Source: Elymus sibiricus (Eukaryota > Streptophyta > Magnoliopsida > Poales > Poaceae). Taken from it: 64,000 nt of DNA. A program made the position numbers and the translations under genes. The stretch lies in the NCBI GenBank assembly GCA_039707655.1, contig CM077676.1, positions 241,012,866 through 241,076,865 of the forward strand, in the 5' to 3' direction. Shown piece by piece: positions 33,481 through 44,229 of the stretch; within the stretch, counting starts at the first letter, position 1; each line of letters opens with the position of its first letter. The notes beneath the pieces were generated by a model that had not been told where the DNA came from, made no database searches, and was given only the letters and a program-made list of their open reading frames with translations.

Positions 33481-33764
33481 TTTTTCATGGACCGCATGTT
33501 TTTTTATTTTTATAAATAATAGTTAGCTGCATTTGTGTCGTGGGATTGAAGTTCAATATGAGTAGTAAATTTTTATACCTAATACAATGTTCTTGTCAAT
33601 ATATTTTAGCTGCATATGATGTAGAACAATATTGCAGCTCCTTGCCAACATAACTGCTTGTAAGTTCACTGCATTTGTAGTAGCTAGTGCACTCCTTTGC
33701 TGAACTGACTGGACTGCTTCCTTCAATGAAATGGACTATGTTGTGTATGTTAACTGGCGCTCAC

Positions 33765-33912
33765 AATCCCGCCTCCTTGACCTGTGGGCCCCGTTAGGCC
33801 TGTCCAGACGCATCGTGGCTCAGAACGGGCTCGCCTATGTATCTCTGTGGGCGCAGCGTTAGTACGAGACTGGCGTGGCTCAGGCCCTACTGTTGGCGGT
33901 CATCTTTTTTTT
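33765..33912 (+). pseudogene. Promoterless second copy of the candidate small RNA
   Basis: This resembles 19975-20120, including GTGGCTCAGAACGGGCTCGCC, GGGCGCAG, GAGACTGGC and GGCGGTCATC followed by eight T (33905-33912). The USE/TATA segment present in the first copy is absent: sequence homologous to about 19500-19545 joins almost directly to the RNA-like part. Either this copy lost its promoter or the first gained it. Confidence 0.55.
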
Positions 33913-33984
33913 AAAGCCTTTTCATATTCTTTATATGTTTTTTAATTGTCTCGCATATCTTTTTATTTTGTACTGCTTGTATAT

Positions 33985-35030
33985 CATGGAATGGCACCAA
34001 CATGGTGTGGTAAATTTTTTGTCCCATTTGGGGCAGGTTTTGGTATAAGCTTCTCACAAACCGTAGCTTCTCACAAGAAGCCTCATAATTCCGGTAGGGA
34101 ACATGTGTCACCTTTGTGGACGAAACGACAATCATTGCCTCTTCCCGCCTTGATTTTTTTTCTAGATACAACATCGACTAGTAGGAGTGTCGTGTTAAAA
34201 TTTGGAATTATTCGGGGTTTGTTTGGACATTTTTATACATTAACTGAGTTTTCTAGGCATTTTATATGCATAATTCAAATTTGAACTATAGGCACATGCT
34301 CTGGTGCACCAAAATGGGTTGAAAAATCTTATGTGTGTCCTTGGGTGCATGCTTAGGTCGCATGCAAGAAATGGGAATGAATTTCAAACACCTTGGCATA
34401 ATGGCTCCACCACAAATGTTGAGATACTTGGTTTTGAAATTCTAGTAAATCCAAAACTCGTCTGAAATTCATGAAACTTGGCATGCTATCATGGAATAGC
34501 ACCAAGATGGCGTGGTAAATTTTTTGTCCCATTTGGGGTAGGTTTTGGTATAAGCTTCTCACAAACCATAGCTTCTCACAAGAAGTCTCGTGGTTCCAGT
34601 AGGGAACGTGTCACCTTTGTGGACGAAACGACATTCGTTGCCTCCTCTTACCTTGATTTTTTTGTAGAGGCAACATAGACCAATTGGAGTGTCGTGTTAA
34701 ATTTTGGAATTATTCGGGGTTCGTTTGGACATTTTATACATTAACTGAGTTTTCTAGGCATTTTATGTGCATAATTCAAATTTGAACTACATGCACATGC
34801 TCCGGTGCACCAAAATGGGTTGAAAAATCATATATGTGTCCTTGGGTGCATGTTTAGGTCCCATGCAAGAAATGGGAACGAATTTCAAACACCCAGGCTT
34901 CATGGCTTGGCCGCAAACATTGAGAAACTTGGTTTTTAAATTCCTTTAAATCCAAAACTCGTCTGAAATTCATGGGACTTGGCATGGTGTCATGAAATGG
35001 CACCAACATGTTGTGGTAAAAAAATTGTCC
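33985..35030 (+). repeat. About 500-bp tandem repeat, two units plus a fragment
   Basis: Units start with CATGGAATGGCACCAA-like sequence at 33985, 34490 and 34991 (periods 505 and 501). They contain TTTTGGTATAAGCTTCTCAC and TTTTCTAGGCATTTTAT. The third unit stops near 35030. No coding potential. I believe similar repeats occur in Triticeae DNA-transposon-derived sequence, but cannot confirm it here. Confidence 0.85.
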
Positions 35031-35220
35031 AATATGACAGAGGGCACACACACTAACAACCACAACCAACATAGCCATTTTGGAACAAATAGCTGTCACG
35101 TTATCATCACAAACGGTTATACAATATTATTTAAATCATGGGCGTTCTACTGACCATCTATGTGCCACCACGCGTCCCACTTTTTTATTGGCAAGGAGGT
35201 GCCGTGCGGGCAGCTGTTTG
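35031..35220 (+). other. Gene-free junction segment
   Basis: Unique-looking DNA between the 500-bp repeats and the minisatellite. It contains TCATCACAAACGGTTATAC, a word type resembling subterminal repeats of some grass CACTA elements. No inverted terminus or transposase is visible. Confidence 0.4.
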
Positions 35221-35425
35221 AGTAGACGGGAGGCGTGCGAGCAAAGTCCGCAGCGCAAGCTGACCGGGAGGCGTGCAACCAGTCTTGCGTTGCGCAGGCT
35301 GACCGGGAGGCGTGCGACCAGTCCTCCGCTGCGCAGGCTCACCGGGAGGCGTGCGACCAGTACGCTGCGCATGCTCACCGGGAGGCGTGCGAGCAGTACG
35401 CTGTGTAGACTCACCAGGAAGCGAG
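35221..35425 (+). repeat. GC-rich minisatellite, units 36-39 bp
   Basis: Five units and an edge fragment contain GGGAGGCGTGCGA and CTGCGCAGGCT(G/C)ACC. It lies just upstream of the promoter of the 201-codon ORF. Frames through it are repeat-generated. Confidence 0.85.
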
Positions 35426-35487
35426 CCCTTTGACCTCCATCGCCACCCGCCTCGCTCTCAACCTCTCCATTAATGGCACCCGAGCCA

Positions 35488-35498
35488 CTATTTAATAG
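35488..35498 (+). promoter_or_regulatory. Candidate TATA box of the 201-codon ORF
   Basis: CTATTTAATAG lies 76 bp before the ATG at 35574, followed by a CT-rich leader. Confidence 0.45.
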
Positions 35499-35573
35499 GC
35501 GGCCTTACCGGTCTCTCTTTGCCTCCCATTCCCCTCTCGCCCGAATCCTATTTTCCAGAGCTCCACCTACGCC

Positions 35574-36179
35574 ATGGCGCACAAGGATCATCTGCCACTA
35601 GTCTTCTGGTTTGGTGATGTCAACTACGAGCCGGAGAAGATAGAAAGTAAGGAGGAATGGGACCTCAGGGACATGGCCCTGAATGAGCTGGCCGCAGAGG
35701 ATGCTGCCCCCGTGCCCCTCCCAGCTCCCATCCTCGCACCCGTACCAGCGACCATCCCTGTGGCATTGACGAGCTGGTCGCCGAGCACCATCGCAGCACT
35801 GGAAGCCGCGGGCGTCAACGAGGTCCCCGCGGACCAGCGCGAGCTCGTGTACGTGCCAGCGACAGCGCCCCCGCCTATGCTCTTGCGCGCCCCAGCACCC
35901 ACCGCGGTGTCGGTCCCCGTGCGCTTGCCTGCATCCACCGCGCCCGTGTCCGTGCACTCGCCTGCACCCGCCGCCCCCCCTCAGCGTCATGGGACGCCGT
36001 CGTCGACCGCTACCTCACAACGCCACGAGTCGCAGTCCCCCCGCCCCCCCGCCTGTCGATCGCGCGACGAACGGCTCTTGGATTTGCATGTCCAGAACAT
36101 TCTGGGATGGCTTGAAGACTTGAACAACGGTGTCCCGGAGGACGACAACGCCGGCGCAGCACGCCGCCGCCGCAATTAG
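35574..36179 (+). CDS. Pro/Ala-rich hypothetical protein, 201 aa
   Basis: I do not recognize its function. The frame starts in good plant context (GCCATGGCG) downstream of a TATA-like box and a CT-rich leader. The N-terminus (VFWFGDVNYEPEKI, then an acidic EEWDLRDM segment) and the C-terminus (LLDLHVQNILGWLEDLNNG, then an Arg run) look like conserved segments. Residues about 45-150 are Pro/Ala/Val-rich and probably disordered. No signal peptide or membrane segment. It is convergent with the split coiled-coil ORF ending at 49004, about 0.9 kb away once the retrotransposon is removed. Both may be cargo of a decayed DNA transposon; a spurious GC-rich frame is possible. Confidence 0.55.
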   Translation: MAHKDHLPLVFWFGDVNYEPEKIESKEEWDLRDMALNELAAEDAAPVPLPAPILAPVPATIPVALTSWSPSTIAALEAAGVNEVPADQRELVYVPATAPPPMLLRAPAPTAVSVPVRLPASTAPVSVHSPAPAAPPQRHGTPSSTATSQRHESQSPRPPACRSRDERLLDLHVQNILGWLEDLNNGVPEDDNAGAARRRRN

Positions 36180-36397
36180 TTTTTTAGTTTAATATTGTAA
36201 CTCGATCATATGAATGTAAAATCATAGTGTCACTGAATGAAATCTATGGTTTTGATCAACTTAGCGTTTTTTCTCTGAATGTACAGACTTATCAAAGTAA
36301 AAAAAAAATCAATGTTTTTCTTTGAATAAAAACACTCATCGCAAACGTTTCAGACAGAACACCCGTATGCAAAGCGAGAGCTGGGTTCCTTTGCAGC
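36180..36397 (+). repeat. 3' flank and first unit of a ~100-bp tandem repeat
   Basis: After an AT-rich 3' flank with AATGAAAT-like words, positions about 36338-36397 (CATCGCAAACGTTTCAGAC, GCAAAGCGAGAGCTGGG) match a repeat unit that resumes after the retrotransposon at 48338. The insertion falls within this repeat, duplicating GCAGC. Confidence 0.7.
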
Positions 36398-39300
36398 TGT
36401 CGGGACCCCGATCCTAAGTCACACCGATCTAGCATAAGACACATCATATCACTTTGCGGCCTCACACACAGTAACCCACGGCTGCCGCCTTTACCTTGGC
36501 CGGGACCGTTTGCGTCTTTTGGTTCAAGTATCTGATTGTGATGCTAGCATCCATATGACAGAGAACCCGGGTCGACATGACTAGTCATAAACCAAGGTGG
36601 CACAAACTTACAGGGACAGGCATACGTAACCCAGCAATGCATGTGTCGGTCATCAGCGTGTGCAACTGAGTCGTAGCAAGCTACAAGGACTTCAGTAAAA
36701 CACCGCGTGACATTTCCCCGTAGGGACAGACTCTGGAGCAAAGAAGGATACATGCCGGTCAATCGATGTGTTTCGGAATAGTAGCGAACTACTAGGGCTT
36801 AGTGGAAGCACTAGGAGGCATTTCCCTGTAAGGAAGGCTACCAAAGCAGATAACTAGGTGTCGAATCCCACACATACCAATGCATTTCAAACATACACAC
36901 AATATGCACGATATGTGTAGATACAAGATGGCATCACAACATAACTCTACGACTCAAAGTATTTATTTAAGAGGCTTCGATGAGCCATACATAACATGAT
37001 ATTACAAACATGGGTCTCATGACCCAACATACAAAGTCATACAAGCAACAAGCACATGCGGAAGCTTATCCTGTCTGAGTACAGACAGCTGAAAAGAAAG
37101 AAAGCTAGAAAGCCTATCTACCTACAAGACCCTCAAAAGGAACCAGACCTCTGTATGGGATTCCCAAGCTAATCGTCGAAGCTCACGTGGAACTACTAAT
37201 GAGACTGAAGTCTCCTCTGCAAAACATAAATTAAGCAACCGTGAGTACAAAGGTACTCAGCAAGACTTACATCAGAACTATCTACTTATGCATCAGTATC
37301 AACAATTGGGTTGTGGAGTTTAACTGCAGCAAGCCAGCTTTGACTCAGTGGCTATCCTATACTACGACTACCAGTATTTTCATTGAGGTGAGAGAGCGCA
37401 CACGAGTCCACATAGTCACCACATCAATACACCACTATGGATTCGCTCCCGTCTCCCTACGAGAAGGCCATCCATAGCACTCACACTTATCTTGCGCATT
37501 TTAGAGTATACACTTCGAGTTATCTATGAACCATATAAGTCTCCAAGTAGTCCATATCCGAGGACGCGGCTATTCGAATAGATCATTTTACCCTGCAGGG
37601 GTGTACTTCTTCACACACGCTCTCACCACTTACCACCATATACACGTCATGTATCTTAGCAACCTTCAAGCAGAAGCCTGGCAAGGGTGTCGGCCACAAC
37701 CTGACTAACCACGCAAGACTCTAGTCCAGGTTTATCGCCTATCTGAGGCTGAACCCGCAAGGGAAGTTCGTCCGAAGTTTCCATCACGGCCCCAAACGAT
37801 GTGTGCAGGGTTCCCAAGTCCACCTCGATGGATGGTTCTATGCTTGGTACACCGGGCCACGGTGCCTAGTCTGTCCCAAGCCCACTTGTACCGGGTGCCA
37901 CTTGGTAGACTACTAACACAACCTACAAACACTAGAAACTAGTTGCAACTCCTGGACAAAGATTGAGGCGATTAATAAGCCGAGAGGGGTCGAGTTACCG
38001 GAACCAAATGTGTGGTAGTAGCTAGTCTTGGATAACATACACAGATCTCAGTTCTTAAGAACGGTCTCAATGAGACAACCCACCATGTACTCCTACATGG
38101 CCTCTCATCGCTACCTTTACCAAATCGTGTTCACACACTTAGCTCTCAACAGTAGGACATGTTCACAACCATTCCAATTCATCCCAGATGAATCAGACCC
38201 GACACAACTCTAAGCATAGCAAGCATGGCAAACAAGCATGGATGAGTAGTCACATCATGGCTCAAGCAATTCCTACTCATGCTAGTAGGTTTTACTATTT
38301 ACTGTGGCAAAGACAGGTCATGCAGAGGAATGGGTTCAACTACCACAACATGTAACAGTTGAATCATTGTTGTCCTAATGCAATAAAGGAGAGCAGGGGT
38401 GAGAGAGTGGGATTGTATTGGAGTGATCAAGGGGGTTTGCTTGCCTGGCACTTCTGAAAATAGCATTATGTCTTCATCGGTGACATCGATCTCAACGTCG
38501 GAACAACGTCTACCGAGAAGGAACAACGCCGACTAACAGAGAAAAGGGAACACATTCAATTCATCAAGATCCAACAATATGATGCATGATCATCACATGT
38601 TAAGGTACTGAATTCACCTAATGCAAAAGTTTGCCAAGTTAATTGAAATGGAATTCAAACATATAGCAAATTCCAACTCCAAATCTATTTACCAAATTTG
38701 CCCTAAACATGATTTGTCCTAAATAGTGATCTTAAGTTGTTCAAATATGCATGAACATGGCATAAACAAATTATTCATATTTTTCTGATAAATTTTCATA
38801 TATAAATTATTTCATTTGGAGTTACGGTTGAAATTCTATGATTTTTAGAAGTTTTAAACATTTTCTGAAAATAATAAATCATTTCTGATTTATTTAAAAT
38901 CCCAAAAAAGCTTTATTGTGTCAGCACTACATCATGATGATGTCAGCAGTCAACAAGGCCGTCCAGGTCAAACCTTACGGTGGGGATCCACACGTCAATG
39001 GCACAGTGACTAACAGGGGTTTAATGCCGCATTGAGTACAGCTTTGACCAGTGTGGGGCCCGGCTGTCAGTGTCAGCTGTGGGGATTAATTAAACTAAAC
39101 AGGGGTTTAGGCCCTAATTAAGCCGGCCACGTCAGCTAATCCGGTGGCTAATCACCGGCATTAAGCAGACGCGGCGGAGTTGCCCGTCCGGCCAACTCCG
39201 GCGACGAGAGGTCGCGCGGCTGGGCCTGCTAGAACCAGTGCAATGAGGCGCGTCGGGTGGTGGCAGTGGCTAGTGCCGGGGAGGTGTATAGCGACGGCAG

Positions 39301-40502
39301 CGACTACATCAGCGTCAGCCGGAGCTTGGCTGCATGCGAGCGCAGCGTTACAGCGCGCAAGGGAGCAAGCTGGGCTGCGGGTTAGCTCCCTGGAGATGCC
39401 AGGAGCACGCCCGCGTGCTCAGGAGCGGCGGACACTGGCTCTGGCCAGGATGGCTACATGGCACAGCGGTGGAAGCTTGCGACCAAGGTGGGAGTGGCAG
39501 CTAGGGCATGGAAACGGAGGGGTTGAGCAAGGGGGAAGGATCAGGAGCTCATAGGGAGTTGGCAGGGCAGCTCAGCTTGCTCGGGGGTGCACGGACGGCG
39601 ACGAACGGTGGTGGCGATCTCCGACGGCCTAAGGTTGAAGAATAGGTTGATGGAGGCATTGCAGGGCATCCGGCGATGCGTGGACCAGCGAGGAAGTCAG
39701 GGGCGTCGTTGCGGATCTCTGGGACACACTGGTTGGGCGAGGGTTGGCCGGTGGCTACGATGAACGGCGTCGGTGCGCTGCGGGTGTGTGCGGTGGCTGC
39801 GCGCGAGAGAGACAGAGGAGGGGACAGAGAGCAGCGAGTGAGGGAGAGGAGAGAGAGGCCTCCGGGCATCTCCGTGGCTCGAGGGGGAGGCTCCGGGACG
39901 GCGTGAAGCAGGCAGGGAGGAGGTGGAGGCTCGGGCGCGCGCGCGCGTCGACACGCCTCTGCCTACTGGCAGAGGTTGAAGACAGCCGCTTCGGCCTGGT
40001 GGGCTGGGCTGGCCAGCTGGCCGCCAGTTAAGCGCCAGGTAGGTTTTCTCTCTCTTTGGCTTTGCTATTTATTTCTGTTTTCTATTTTGCAGGTTTGTTT
40101 TGATTCAGTTTAAAATACCAAATCACTTTTATAAATCCTGAAATTATTTGTGGATGCAAAATATATTATTCCAGAGCCCACGTCAAGTTTCATAATTTTT
40201 GGAGCAATAAATATATTTATAGGATTTATTTGCTCCAACTCAAATAGGTATTGTGTTAATTCAAAGACCAAAAGTGTCCTGTAAAAATGTGCACCATTTA
40301 TGGTTAGGGTTTTCACCTTTGTCCCTAAATCATGAACATTTTTGGAGGGCATCTTGGGTTCATTGAAAAGATTTAAATTTGAACCTAGTTGAATTAATTA
40401 TCTTCTAGGGTTTAATCATCCCCATTTCATATTTCAATGAAATTTAAACATGATGCATGGATGTTTATGCAACTATTTACAATCAATTCTAGGGCTGTGA
40501 CA
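36398..40502 (-). repeat. 3' LTR of element C
   Basis: It is 4105 bp, TGTCGGGACC to GGCTGTGACA. It contains a GC-rich zone at about 38980-40030 with short (CG)n-like GCGCGCGCG at 39938-39946. The frames there are compositional. Confidence 0.9.
37558..37583. other. 26-nt motif shared by LTRs of elements B and C, element C copy
   Basis: Identical over 26 bases to 22694-22719 although it belongs to a different element. Both lie about 0.8 to 1.2 kb from the plus-strand left end of their LTR. Confidence 0.75.
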
Positions 40503-40520
40503 ACTCACCCCCACTAAACA
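40503..40520 (-). other. Polypurine tract of element C
   Basis: On the minus strand TAGTGGGGGTGAGT lies directly before the 3' LTR. A short GACGAGATT stretch just upstream resembles the one at the same place in element B. Confidence 0.6.
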
Positions 40521-42169
40521 AGAATCTCGTCCCGAGATTCAAGACGTGAGGTAAGGAGAAAGAGGGGACACAAAACTAACACAATCTTCTCGATCCAATT
40601 GCCCTCCTCGAAGATGTTGATCCATTACACCATATTTATCTTGACATCCTTTTCTTCGAGAACTTCACCCAACACGATGACAAAAGAATGGGAAAACTCT
40701 ACAAGAATCGATCTTCCCGAAGATCGAGCAACTCAAGATCAACTCATGAAACGAGACATGAAATATCTCTCGAGCTGAGACTCAGAACACACATCGAGAG
40801 CAATGGAAAGAAGCAGATGACGAAGGTTCAATTTGGTAGGCAACACTTCCACGGTTAAGTAAGATGATGCATGGGTTTAAAAGTAGCGGGGAGTTAATTG
40901 CCCTTAATACCATAACGGGCACCTTAGGAGAGGTGGCTCATAGAATATTTCCTATGTCAAGCAAAAAGAATTACTTTTGATACAGGGATCATTGAAACTA
41001 TTTATACCAGACCGAGGCAAATACCAAACGATCGTAGATGGAATTCTAAGGAATGGCATACTCAGTTTGGAGTGGAAACTATGGTTATAGAACATCTCGG
41101 CAAACGGAAGGCACATTCCAATTGATACCGAGGATATAACCTAGTGTCTGAGCGTGCTCTCAACAACTTGAGCATTTCCATATTCACCAGGGTTTTACCA
41201 ACATTTATGCCAAAGATCTTGGCAACACCTCATACTACCATGATGAATAATGATGGAGGATGCAGGTGCAAAGGAGGACACCACTTTCTCAGATTTCACC
41301 TTAGCAATGCCAAGGAAACAAAATTTGGATGATCGACCGAGAGACAATTAACACTCCGCTTCTAATGTTCTCCTTGATGTTCAGGATTCCACGATCATGC
41401 TTCAAAGTAGCATCAACATGGTCATCAAGTAAAGGTCGGACTTCGGGAGCGCAAAGGATCCATAAGGAACAACTTCTAGAATAAGTCGCACGAAATCCTC
41501 ATGGAGAGGATGGCAAATTGCTCAATCAAGATACTACAATGATAGATCTTCCAGCTAGGTGTGTCGGCCAAACATCAACCTTGCCAGAACCTACATCATA
41601 GATCTTGGAAAAGTTCCAACCATCATATCTGCCTGAGATTCAGATCTGGTTGGTGATAGGATACTTCAGACTCAGCATGTCTGAAAAGGAATATTTGCAA
41701 CACAAATCGATGAGATGATGTTGCGAGATTCTTGGGAGATGAACTATGGTAGCAAGCTCCAAACCATGAGCTGGATCGCAAGACACACGTGAACACACTG
41801 TCTATGACAATCATGACCACATAGAAGTCTTACAACAAAACACTACCGAGTTCTGATGGGGAACCATCATTGCAGATATCGAAGTCTTGCACGCTTAAAT
41901 TAGACTTCTTTTCCTTGAACAAATCAATCAGTGGCTTGGTGTGCTAGGAGATACATATGGAATGGAGGTAATTAATCTACCGAACCATAGAATACTTCAC
42001 ACCTGCATGACTGACTTGGGATGATTCCAGAGGAAACAAAAACAAGCTTTCTCGAATCCACGGCAACAACTTGCACCAAATGCACATGATTTGGAGGAAA
42101 TCACTTCTTTGATCAAACATATACTTCATGTACGGGACACGAAGATAATGCCTACAAAAGTTTCCAACA

Positions 42170-42560
42170 CTAACTTAAGATAAAGATGTTGTCGATGGGC
42201 TCAACAACATTTCAAGATATCCATATAAATGGAATTCCACAACTATGAGAACAAGGTGATAGCATTGGTCAGACCAAAGGATATAATGGTGTATGCTAGA
42301 GGAAACAACCACGAGTAAAACAACATTACGAAAATCGTTGGTTCTGATTTTGATTTGACGATAGCCCACACTCAAATCAAAAGATGGGATAAGACAATAG
42401 ATCCAACAACTGAACATGAAGGTCAATCGATGAAAATATCATCTTTCTTCAACACACACACAAACACAAATATATCCCTTTGGAATGAACTAAGTTAGGC
42501 AAAGCTTTTATCTTCCAACTCTCCAAGTTGTTGTTTAGCTTAACCAACTAGTTCAGGGTA
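42170..42560 (-). pseudogene. Decayed gypsy reverse transcriptase of element C
   Basis: Minus-strand fragments in changing frames follow the order of a gypsy reverse transcriptase: a QLGELEDKSFA-like piece near 42500, then FDLSVGYRQIKIRTNDF near 42350, then SFGLTNAITLF near 42265. The catalytic Asp-Asp box is not recognizable and stops are frequent. Left of it (40521-42169) and right of it (42561-44213) I see no clear integrase, RNase H or gag, only noncoding-looking sequence. Confidence 0.65.
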
Positions 42561-44213
42561 TCCAACACCGTTTCTTGGAGAAAGGGATGATTTATAGGGA
42601 TAAATCATCTTGATCACGAATTCAACATAACGGTCAGGGGACAACCTGGTAATACTTCTGAGAAGATATTTGGAAAATCACGAACCATCGATATGTTATT
42701 AAGCTCGAGAACAATCTCGCTTTTCAGGGCAAGATGGTATGGTTAAAGGAGCACGGGATTGGCACAATCCTAACTCATTGATCGAAGAGTGCACCAAGGA
42801 AGATGGGCTAGGTAGCACGATCAGTCTTAGAATGATGATTCAATAACCAACACGCTAAGAATGATATTATTATCCATTAACTACCAAGCAATGGGGTTTC
42901 TAGGAGTGATTTCACACATCACGGTTCAGTTGTCGAATTCCGGTTATGAAAACAAGGAGACCAAGAAATGAATAATGATGGCGAGAAGTATCACTGTATC
43001 AAGAATTCATAAGAGGTTGTGCAATTCCCATGATATTCCTGACATAAAGATGGTAATACTCCAATATGGAACAGAAAAGAAGCTGGATTGGCATTCTTGA
43101 TCTACGGAATACAACTACTTTGACCCAATCCTAGATATGGATGAGGTACTGGAGTTTGTTTCTCCTCGACATTCTGAAATAGAATGGCTTGACGGACCAT
43201 AAGAATATTAGGCATCGATGAACATGAATGCATGACATACTCTTGACTATCAATTGATAGACGATGGTCGGAATACAACTGAAGGGGGACAACTCAAAGG
43301 AACACATGATTTTCTGAGTTGTGGATGCATGGATTAGCATGCCGAACAAGTTCAACATATTTCCTCAAGATAACCCATGCAGGAAGGTAGGATTGGCATA
43401 GTCACAACTATGGAATGGAGAACTCATCAAGAGCAGTCTTGTTGTGATCTTTTTGTTCAAGAAGAACTTCTGCCAAGGATGGTTCATGGTATTGGAAGAA
43501 TGATATACCATGGACCTCGAAGACTAGAATAAGGTTACTAATCATCCTAAAGGAACAAGCAAACACTATCAATAGAAATGGGCAGGATGAATCATGGGTT
43601 CAAGAACCCAGAAAGAGAATACCTACTAACTAAATAACATCATGAGATGCTTCCGAAAATGATGGCCAGAATTATCACACTCGGGATACAACACAAAGAC
43701 CGAATCTCTGGGTGGTTCGCTTAAGATAACATGGTTTCCTATTAACTTCAACAGGTATGTTAAGGTAATGGAATACCCCAACACACCAATTTGTGTGTCT
43801 AGTCTGGCCAAAAGACATCGAAACAGTAAGAAAGAATTTGCAATTGCATCGGATTATTTAAAAACCTTGGATAACTCGGACAACATAACGGCTGTACGGG
43901 CATGAAAAATGAGACAACCTGCATGACAACTGATAACTCAACAACTGAATCCTATGGAAAATAGCGATCCAAGAATACAACAACACCTTTCCTATAAATC
44001 TCCAGCATAGTAACTCTTCATCCTGATAGATAGATGAGAAAGCCTAGTTTCTTAAACCCAGTAGAAAAGAAGAGGGTGACTCAGAATAGAATGACACATG
44101 GAAAGGAGTAAAAAGAGCCTTACGTTCCCTTCCACAATCAATTCCTTGTATAACTAAAGCATTTCTAGACTCGACTTCGACCAGTTTGCCTTGGTAATCC
44201 TACAGGCAGTTAG

Positions 44214-44225
44214 GCTCTGATACCA
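44214..44225 (-). other. tRNA-Met primer binding site of element C
   Basis: Minus-strand TGGTATCAGAGC, four bases inside the 5' LTR at 44230. Confidence 0.9.
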
Positions 44226-44229
44226 AAGC

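Noticed and set aside
35136..35414. Frames across the 36-39 bp minisatellite
   Set aside because: Repeat-driven open frames with no non-repeat sequence.
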